This document shows, in pieces, positions 1-4,153 of a DNA stretch of 8,035 bases. The position numbers and the translations under genes are program-made. The notes under the pieces are model-generated. The model was not told the DNA's origin and searched no databases. It saw only the letters and a program-made list of their open reading frames with translations. Source of the DNA: Treponema sp. (GTDB taxonomy: Bacteria > Spirochaetota > Spirochaetia > Treponematales > Treponemataceae); NCBI GenBank assembly GCA_018385415.1, contig JAHAZA010000118.1:1-8035 (forward strand), read 5' to 3'. Every line of letters starts with the position of its first letter. The first letter of the stretch is position 1.

Positions 1-213
1 ATAGATGTAAAAGCTGAAATGGAAGCAGATTTAATGATTCTTCTGGATGAAAATGGTTATCCACCTGTTCCACGAAATGAAGTTTATAACGAAGTATTTG
101 AACAGGCGGAGAATTTTAAGAAGTATAATAATAACTCTTTTGTAGAATACTATGACTTTAAAGAACCTCAATTAAAAGTCGCTGATAATAATACTCCATC
201 ATATGGCATATAA
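1..213 (+). CDS. hsdR: Type I restriction enzyme R subunit, C-terminal end (5' part outside window)
   Basis: The reading frame is open from base 1 and ends at TAA 211-213, so this is the last 70 codons of a gene that starts upstream. An internal ATG at 19 is in frame, but nothing before it looks like a ribosome binding site, so it is not treated as the start. The stretch with GYPPVPRNEVYNEVFEQAEN followed by FKKY matches, from memory, the extreme C-terminal helices of HsdR proteins (DUF3387-type end). These are the ATP-driven translocase and nuclease subunits of type I restriction-modification systems. No motor or nuclease motif falls inside the window, so the assignment rests on this short tail alone. 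The gene converges on the minus-strand gene ending at 255, and no clear terminator hairpin is visible in the 41 bp between them. Confidence 0.6.
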   Translation: MDVKAEMEADLMILLDENGYPPVPRNEVYNEVFEQAENFKKYNNNSFVEYYDFKEPQLKVADNNTPSYGI

Positions 214-254
214 TTATCTTAGGTAAAATTTCAACTGTATTTTTTCTTCTCACC

Positions 255-863
255 CTACTCCCCATCCTTCTTTCTGATCTCAAACACACCGTCCTTTACC
301 TCAAAGCGTATCTCAGACTTTGCAAACAATCCTTCACATAATGACATAAGATAAAAATAATACATCTCAATCTCACCGCTGCATTTTGTCCAGGACTGTT
401 TTACGCTTTCGAGATTTTTCTTCCAGACGATGCAGTCCCCATTCTGTTCAATTATTTCGATTGATGGTTTATCAAATTCTTCATCCAGCACAACGGAATT
501 AATAACGCTCAAAGCCTGAGTGACTGTTTCAAGTTTTTCGATTTCCATATTTGTGCCGTTCTGTCTTACGAATGAATAAATGGGTGCACCAAATTCCTTT
601 GAGACACGGAGCATGTTTGTAATTGTGTAGGCAAGTCTGTCCTGTGCCATGTGGGCGTAAAGTTTTAGAAACTGCGCTGGAGATTCAGGGTCGATGATTT
701 TTTCAAAATCTTCGTCGGGTATTGCGCCGCAGTTCATGTCCAGGGATTCCACAAAGTTTGCCATTCCGCATTGCTGGGCGTATTCGGCAAGGGCTGTGAC
801 CATTCTGTCCTGAAAGATTATCTGGTTAAAAATTGTTTTGGGGGAATTTTCGGTTTCTGTCAT
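255..863 (-). CDS. Hypothetical protein, 202 aa, unknown function
   Basis: I do not recognise this family. The product is acidic and apparently cytosolic, with no signal peptide or membrane segment. It has five cysteines (C32, C45, C144, C161, C176) and a mostly helical look in residues 10-125. The C-terminal part, around 166-197, mixes a YLMSLCEGLFAKSE segment with a beta-like RFEVKDGVFEI end. The ATG at 863-861 is preceded by AAAAGG, which overlaps the stop region of the upstream hydrolase gene. Only 8 bp separate the two genes, so they are probably co-transcribed. A second, degraded copy of its 3' part lies at 7191-7345, showing that the family is or was multicopy in this genome. The similarity to that remnant is strongest over residues 167-191, which suggests the C-terminal segment is the conserved part. 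Confidence 0.75.
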   Translation of the reverse strand: MTETENSPKTIFNQIIFQDRMVTALAEYAQQCGMANFVESLDMNCGAIPDEDFEKIIDPESPAQFLKLYAHMAQDRLAYTITNMLRVSKEFGAPIYSFVRQNGTNMEIEKLETVTQALSVINSVVLDEEFDKPSIEIIEQNGDCIVWKKNLESVKQSWTKCSGEIEMYYFYLMSLCEGLFAKSEIRFEVKDGVFEIRKKDGE

Positions 864-871
864 TTTATAAA

Positions 872-1894
872 TTACCTTTTCTGCTCTGGATTAAAACTGT
901 CTGCAATTGCATTTGCATCAAGATAGTAGAATGTTGTGTCTCCAAGATACCAGCTTGTAAAAACTACAATCAGGTTTATCTTTGGAACAACAAAAATAAA
1001 TTCTCCGCCAAAGCCCTGTGCGCAGTATCCATCATATCCGTTCTTTCCGTAGTTCCGTATCCACCACTGATAACCATAACGAGATCCAGTAGATGGACGT
1101 CGTGCCTGAACCTTTGTAGATTCCTTTACCCAGCTTTCTGGAATAATCTGCTTTCCTTCCCATTTTCCCATATTGCAGTAAAGCTGTCCAAAGCGGGCCA
1201 TGTCGTATGCTGTCATAGAAAAACCATTACCGCCATCGCCTACACCTTCTGGTCCTGTTCCGCATGAAGCCGATGTGATTCCGATTTTTGAAAAAAGCTG
1301 TTCTTCTGCAATCTGCAAAAGACTTTTTTTGTAAACGTTTTCCAAAATGGCTGCAAGAAGATGTGTGTTGCCTGTGGAATATTCAAAGAATGTGCCGGGC
1401 GTTGCTGTCATTGGACGAGAAAGAATATATTCAATCCAGTCAGAGCTGTTTCTCCACTGGTTCCAGATTTTGGAATCTGTTCCCAGTAAACCTGATGTAT
1501 GATTTAAAAGCTGTTTTACTGTTATTGTTTTCATCACAGGATTTTTTGCATTTTCAAGCTGAGGACAATATATATAAGCCGGATCATCTACACTTTTTAT
1601 CAGTCCCTGATCAATTGCGATTCCGATGAGGGCGCTTGTTATACTTTTTGAAACTGACTGAAGTGAAAAAATTGAATTTTTGCTGTAGCCAGGTTTGTAA
1701 TATTCAGAAATGATTTTTTCGTCTTTGATTACAATGCAGCTTCTTACATCCTTATCTTTTAAGCCGTCATAAACTTTCTGAATGACCTTTGAGTCAATTC
1801 CATGTTCTTCGGGTGTTGAATAATTCCAGTTAAAAGAAAAAGATGAAAATGCAAGGGATAAAAAAACGACAGGCAATAAGAATAATTTTTTCAT
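872..1894 (-). CDS. Exported beta-lactamase-fold serine hydrolase (class C/esterase-like)
   Basis: The 340-residue product starts with a signal peptide (MKKLFLLPVVFLSLAFSSFS) without a lipobox Cys, so it is probably periplasmic. It has the three active-site elements of the serine beta-lactamase/D-Ala-D-Ala carboxypeptidase/EstB superfamily. These are S80-V-S-K83 (nucleophile and general base), the family segment LLNHTSGL at 129-136, and Y172-S-T in the place of the Tyr-x-Asn motif. An F/Y-rich QGFGGEFIFVVP strand at 293-304 replaces the usual KTG. This combination is typical of broad beta-lactamase-related hydrolases (peptidase or esterase), not of true antibiotic-degrading AmpC, and the substrate cannot be read from the sequence. 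AGAGGA lies 5 nt before the ATG. The gene heads a two-gene unit with the 202-residue protein. Resistance activity should not be assumed. Confidence 0.88.
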   Translation of the reverse strand: MKKLFLLPVVFLSLAFSSFSFNWNYSTPEEHGIDSKVIQKVYDGLKDKDVRSCIVIKDEKIISEYYKPGYSKNSIFSLQSVSKSITSALIGIAIDQGLIKSVDDPAYIYCPQLENAKNPVMKTITVKQLLNHTSGLLGTDSKIWNQWRNSSDWIEYILSRPMTATPGTFFEYSTGNTHLLAAILENVYKKSLLQIAEEQLFSKIGITSASCGTGPEGVGDGGNGFSMTAYDMARFGQLYCNMGKWEGKQIIPESWVKESTKVQARRPSTGSRYGYQWWIRNYGKNGYDGYCAQGFGGEFIFVVPKINLIVVFTSWYLGDTTFYYLDANAIADSFNPEQKR

Positions 1895-1930
1895 TTAATC
1901 CTCTTTCTTAAAAAATCAATAACAACAATT

Positions 1931-1959
1931 AAAGTAACAATGGCAATTGTACAATTCAA
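1931..1959 (-). promoter_or_regulatory. Possible promoter of the serine hydrolase gene
   Basis: Read on the minus strand, TTGAAT (1959-1954), a 17-bp spacer and TACTTT (1936-1931) lie about 37 bp before the hydrolase ATG. The spacer holds the perfect 12-bp palindrome AATTGTACAATT (1945-1956), which could be an operator or chance in A/T-rich DNA. The -10 match is moderate. Confidence 0.35.
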
Positions 1960-1977
1960 CATTAACTATTACAACTC

Positions 1978-2361
1978 TCAATAACCTTTTCCATCATAAC
2001 GTTCATGATGATGAATCACGATATCTTTTAACTCAGACAGCTGCTGGGATTTGCTTAAAATTTCAGATCCTATTTCCGGATGCTTTTTCATTTTTTCCCA
2101 TTCGTCATCGGTTAGTCTTCCTTCTTTTAAGAGAACGATATCAGGTACTCCAATTTTTCCAATATCATGTAAATGAGCGGCTATATGAATCTGCTGAGTC
2201 TGTTCTTCTGTTAGGTTAAGTATTTCACAAACAGCAATTGCCATATCACTGACTCTTTCTGAATGACCTGCCGTATATGGATCTTTCGCATCATGGGCAC
2301 TTACAATGCATTCAATAATTTCGTGAAAATCTATTTCTTTACAAAAATTGCAGTCACTCAT
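1978..2361 (-). pseudogene. C-terminally truncated HD-GYP domain protein (cyclic-di-GMP phosphodiesterase type)
   Basis: The better start is the ATG at 2361-2359, because GAGG (2370-2367) sits 5 nt before it; an in-frame ATG at 2385 has no such signal. This gives 127 residues. Seen from that start: H33 of YTAGHS, the metal-binding H65-D66 of HLHDIGKIGVPD, H94 of KKHP, H117-H118, and YDGKGY at the very end. Full HD-GYP domains continue with P-x-GL and the D-A-x-x-A/S-x-R-x-Y region, which carries further metal ligands. Here a TGA follows the Tyr of DGKGY at once. The two other frames downstream do not continue the domain, so this looks like a deletion end and not a single frameshift. A CxxC (CNFC) sits near the N-terminus. 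It may be a relic or a short HD protein of altered function. It is divergent from the barrel/feo unit. Confidence 0.65.
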
Positions 2362-2427
2362 ATATACCTCGATATTCTTTATCATAACTTATTATTCAGA
2401 TCTCGAATAGGAATTAATATTTTTTTC

Positions 2428-2445
2428 AGTTAGTTTATACTAACT
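2428..2445. promoter_or_regulatory. Operator box 1 (DtxR/IdeR-like inverted repeat)
   Basis: AGTTAGT-TTAT-ACTAACT is a perfect 7-bp inverted repeat with a 4-bp centre. It ends 2 bp before the -35 hexamer of the barrel/feo promoter. Its TTAG/CTAA half-sites resemble those of the DtxR/IdeR consensus (TTAGGTTAGGCTAACCTAA). It could also affect expression of the divergent HD-GYP gene. Confidence 0.75.
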
Positions 2446-2447
2446 AC

Positions 2448-2477
2448 TTGACAATGTTAGTACAGACTAACTATATT
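2448..2477 (+). promoter_or_regulatory. Sigma70-type promoter for the barrel-feoA-feoA-feoB unit
   Basis: TTGACA (2448-2453, exact -35 consensus), an 18-bp spacer and TATATT (2472-2477) put transcription initiation near 2484. Operator box 1 abuts the -35, box 2 fills the spacer, and box 3 covers the first transcribed bases. Any protein bound there would block RNA polymerase. The untranslated leader to the ATG at 2610 would be about 125 nt and carries a further half-site and box 5. Confidence 0.75.
2456..2471. promoter_or_regulatory. Operator box 2, between -35 and -10
   Basis: GTTAGT-ACAG-ACTAAC is a perfect 6-bp inverted repeat with a 4-bp centre, lying entirely in the spacer of the promoter. 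Occupancy would be expected to prevent open complex formation. This position is the strongest argument that the repeats are repressor sites. Confidence 0.8.
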
Positions 2478-2487
2478 ATTCAAGTCA

Positions 2488-2503
2488 GTTAGTTACAACT
2501 AAC
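2488..2503. promoter_or_regulatory. Operator box 3, at the transcription start
   Basis: GTTAGT-TACA-ACTAAC is a perfect 6-bp inverted repeat with the same 4-bp spacing as boxes 1 and 2. Its centre is about 32 bp from that of box 2, close to three helical turns. Confidence 0.75.
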
Positions 2504-2540
2504 CAATTCCACTTATTTGCTCCTATGGTAATTGGCGTTG

Positions 2541-2546
2541 GTTAGT
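2541..2546. promoter_or_regulatory. Operator half-site in the leader
   Basis: GTTAGT followed by TTAT repeats the left arm and centre of box 1, but the right arm (TTTTGG) does not match. It may be a decayed box or a half-site used cooperatively with box 5, whose centre would lie about 23 bp away. Confidence 0.4.
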
Positions 2547-2563
2547 TTATTTTTGGATTCAAT

Positions 2564-2579
2564 GTTAGTTTACGCTAAC
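2564..2579. promoter_or_regulatory. Operator box 5, in the leader near the barrel start codon
   Basis: GTTAGT-TTAC-GCTAAC is an inverted repeat with 5 of 6 arm positions matching and the same spacing as the other boxes. It lies 30 bp before the ATG. A bound repressor here could act as a roadblock, or could serve a second, weaker promoter that I cannot identify clearly. Confidence 0.65.
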
Positions 2580-2609
2580 TTAATTATATTAATTTTTTCG
2601 AGGTTCAAA

Positions 2610-3572
2610 ATGAAAAAAACAGTTTTAACAATTCTTGCATCAATGGCAGTTGCAAGTTCCATGTTCGCAGGTGAATTCAAGCTTTCTTTCGAAAACAAAA
2701 TTTCATCTGATGTAGTATCAATTTCTGAAGGCAACACAGAATTTACCGGAATCAAAGAACAGGTAACTGCTGAGATTGAAACAGAAAAGGTTGATGCTGG
2801 AGTTTCTTTAATCACAAATCTTAATAAAACAGATGATGGAACTATTGGATTTACAGAATATGAATTTGATAAAGCTTATGTTGAATTCAGACCTGTAAAA
2901 TTTCTGAGCTTAGACTTTAACAGAAAAATTTTTACAGAAGGTTCATATCTTCCAATCGAAGATGACAACGTTGCAAATGGAAACATTGGTGCAGGTTTTT
3001 CGGTTGTTGCAAAACCAGTAGAAAATTTATCTATTGCTGCAGGATTAAAAATTCCTTCAATCTTTGCAGACGATAATAATAAATTTGATTTTGTTGCTGG
3101 TGTTGATTATTCCACAGAAAGTTTCAGTGTGGGAGCAACGCTTCTTAATCCTGTAAACAATACTGGCTTTGGAGTTTTCGGATCTTTCAAGGGAGTAGAA
3201 AATCTCAATGTTAATCTTGGTTTTGCATACAATGATGAGTTTAAAGATGTAAAAGGAAACTTAATTACTTTGGGTGCTGTTTATAACGTTTCGATTTTCA
3301 CAATAAGCCTTGATTTTGTTTCAAGCTTGGGCGGTGAAGGAAATGATTTGTATACAGCATTGTGTCTTGAAACAGAAGTAACAGAAAACATTATTGTTGA
3401 AACACAGGCTACATTAAACATGGATTATGAAGATTCAAGTTCAACTGAAGTAATCGCAGAATTAGGCGCAGCTTATGTGAATGGAAATCATAAAGTAAGA
3501 GCCGGTGTTGCAGTTGATATCAAAGACAACGTGGGAGTTTCATTCCCTGTTTACTACAAATACAGTTTCTAA
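2610..3572 (+). CDS. Predicted outer-membrane beta-barrel (porin-like), first gene of the feo unit
   Basis: The start is the ATG at 2610, supported by GAGG at 2600-2603 with a 6-nt spacer and by the signal peptide that follows (MKKTVLTILASMAVASSMFA, likely cut after Ala20). An in-frame TTG at 2532 would add 26 residues that overlap the operators and ruin the signal peptide. The mature part (about 300 residues) is built of short amphipathic strands with alternating polar and apolar residues and acidic turns. It ends in YYKYSF, the C-terminal aromatic signature of proteins inserted by BamA. No plug or TonB-box is visible, so it is not a TonB-dependent receptor. Only 18 bp separate it from feoA, with no terminator, so co-transcription is likely. 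That context and the operators suggest a metal-regulated porin that admits ferrous iron. This is inference; the family is not one I can name. Confidence 0.8.
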   Translation: MKKTVLTILASMAVASSMFAGEFKLSFENKISSDVVSISEGNTEFTGIKEQVTAEIETEKVDAGVSLITNLNKTDDGTIGFTEYEFDKAYVEFRPVKFLSLDFNRKIFTEGSYLPIEDDNVANGNIGAGFSVVAKPVENLSIAAGLKIPSIFADDNNKFDFVAGVDYSTESFSVGATLLNPVNNTGFGVFGSFKGVENLNVNLGFAYNDEFKDVKGNLITLGAVYNVSIFTISLDFVSSLGGEGNDLYTALCLETEVTENIIVETQATLNMDYEDSSSTEVIAELGAAYVNGNHKVRAGVAVDIKDNVGVSFPVYYKYSF

Positions 3573-3590
3573 AAAAAGGAAGGCTTCCTC

Positions 3591-3800
3591 ATGCCACTTT
3601 ACATGGCCCAAATCGGCAAAGAATATCTTGTAAAAAAAATATGTGGTCTTGAAGAAACAAAACATCACCTGAAAAATCTTGGTTTTATTCCAGGTGCACA
3701 GGTAAGTATTGTTTCTGTTATGTGCGGAAATATTATCGTACAGATTAAAGACGCCAGAGTTGCCGTAAGCAAAGAGCTTGCATCAAAAATAATTATTTAA
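3591..3800 (+). CDS. feoA: FeoA domain protein 1
   Basis: The 69-residue product is one SH3-like FeoA domain. The diagnostic part is LKNLGFIPGAQVSIVSVMCG at 28-47, with the LG-x-x-PG turn, followed by a strand pair ending in ARVAVSKELASKIII. FeoA is a small cytosolic partner of FeoB that is thought to bind its G domain or cytosolic face and support Fe2+ uptake. The ATG at 3591 follows AGGAAGG, which is itself half of the short palindrome AGGAAG-G-CTTCCT (3577-3589). A second ATG four codons on has no binding site. The stop is 10 bp before the next feoA. It differs clearly from feoA copy 2, so the two are not a recent duplication. Confidence 0.9.
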   Translation: MPLYMAQIGKEYLVKKICGLEETKHHLKNLGFIPGAQVSIVSVMCGNIIVQIKDARVAVSKELASKIII

Positions 3801-3810
3801 CGAGGAATTT

Positions 3811-4038
3811 ATGACACTAAAAGAAGTAAAACCCGGAACAACTGTGCTTGTCACAAAAGTTTCTGGTGAAGGCGCAATTAAACGCCGCATTATGGATATG
3901 GGAATCACAAAAGGAATTGAAATTTATGTCCGCAAAGTTGCTCCACTTGGAGATCCTGTAGAAGTTTCAGTTCGCGGTTACGAATTATCTGTTCGTAAAG
4001 CTGATGCAGAATTAATTGATGTGGAGGTAGCGAGATAA
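3811..4038 (+). CDS. feoA: FeoA domain protein 2
   Basis: The 75-residue product is a second complete FeoA domain. It opens MTLKEVKPGTTVLVTKVSG, contains RRIMDMGITKGIEIYVRKVAPLGDP-type core strands (residues 25-49), and closes with VEVSVRGYELSVRKADAELI. The sequence is closer to the classical FeoA pattern (G-x-x-x-RR-x-x-D-M-G-x-x-x-G) than copy 1. GAGGA lies 5 nt before the ATG. Tandem feoA genes ahead of feoB are common in Firmicutes and spirochaetes. The two may bind different faces of FeoB or form a heteromeric complex, but nothing in the sequence settles this. The last codons and the TAA form the 5' arm of a perfect 17-bp palindrome. Confidence 0.92.
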   Translation: MTLKEVKPGTTVLVTKVSGEGAIKRRIMDMGITKGIEIYVRKVAPLGDPVEVSVRGYELSVRKADAELIDVEVAR

Positions 4039-4066
4039 AAATTACATCCATGTAATTTTTATCTCG
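4031..4066. repeat. Perfect 17-bp stem-loop overlapping the feoA2 stop codon
   Basis: CGAGATAAAAATTACAT (4031-4047), a CC centre (4048-4049) and its exact reverse complement (4050-4066) form a 36-bp palindrome. The left arm includes the last sense codon and TAA of feoA2. No T-run follows the stem, so it is not a standard intrinsic terminator. It could stabilise or direct cleavage of the feo mRNA. Confidence 0.85.
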
Positions 4067-4099
4067 GCAGTTTGCTGCTACGTTGTATCATCAAACTGC
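4067..4099. repeat. Inverted repeat with 17-nt loop between feoA2 and feoB
   Basis: GCAGTTTG (4067-4074) pairs with CAAACTGC (4092-4099). It follows the preceding palindrome with no gap. The loop contains GCTAC, which could alternatively pair with GTAGC at 4027-4031, so competing folds are possible. Confidence 0.65.
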
Positions 4100-4104
4100 T
4101 TATA

Positions 4105-4134
4105 CAGCACATCCATGTGCTGCCGCTAACGCGG
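4105..4134. repeat. Two adjacent short palindromes before feoB
   Basis: CAGCACAT-CC-ATGTGCTG (4105-4122) has 8-bp arms. It is followed directly by CCGC-TAAC-GCGG (4123-4134). The ACATCCATGT core at 4109-4118 is identical to that at 4044-4053, although the outer stems differ. This points to a repeat family with a fixed apex, like a REP/BIME-type intergenic element. Confidence 0.75.
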
Positions 4135-4153
4135 AGTTTTATAGGAGAATAAA

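Noticed and set aside
214..254. Terminator between the hsdR end and the 202-aa gene
   Set aside because: There is a T-rich run, but the only possible stem (AAAAT/ATTTT) is too weak.
833..1629. Plus-strand reading frames opposite the hydrolase
   Set aside because: Shadows of the minus-strand gene: no ribosome binding sites, and low-complexity Cys/Phe/Leu-rich translations.
872..1894. True AmpC-type antibiotic resistance gene
   Set aside because: SxxK is present, but the Tyr motif is Y-S-T and the KTG position is replaced; it fits general beta-lactamase-related hydrolases better.
2210..2219. GTTAGGTTAA inside the HD-GYP gene as a further operator
   Set aside because: It lacks the second arm and lies within conserved coding sequence; a chance half-site.
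2362..2385. Earlier ATG (2385) for the HD-GYP gene
   Set aside because: No binding site before it, whereas the ATG at 2361 has GAGG 5 nt upstream.
2532..2609. N-terminal extension of the barrel protein from a TTG at 2532
   Set aside because: It would be translated through operator box 5, has no ribosome binding site, and would bury the clear signal peptide; ATG 2610 has GAGG at the right distance.
4039..4153. Riboswitch or intrinsic terminator ahead of feoB
   Set aside because: The structures are simple palindromes with no T-run and no resemblance to a riboswitch core I know.
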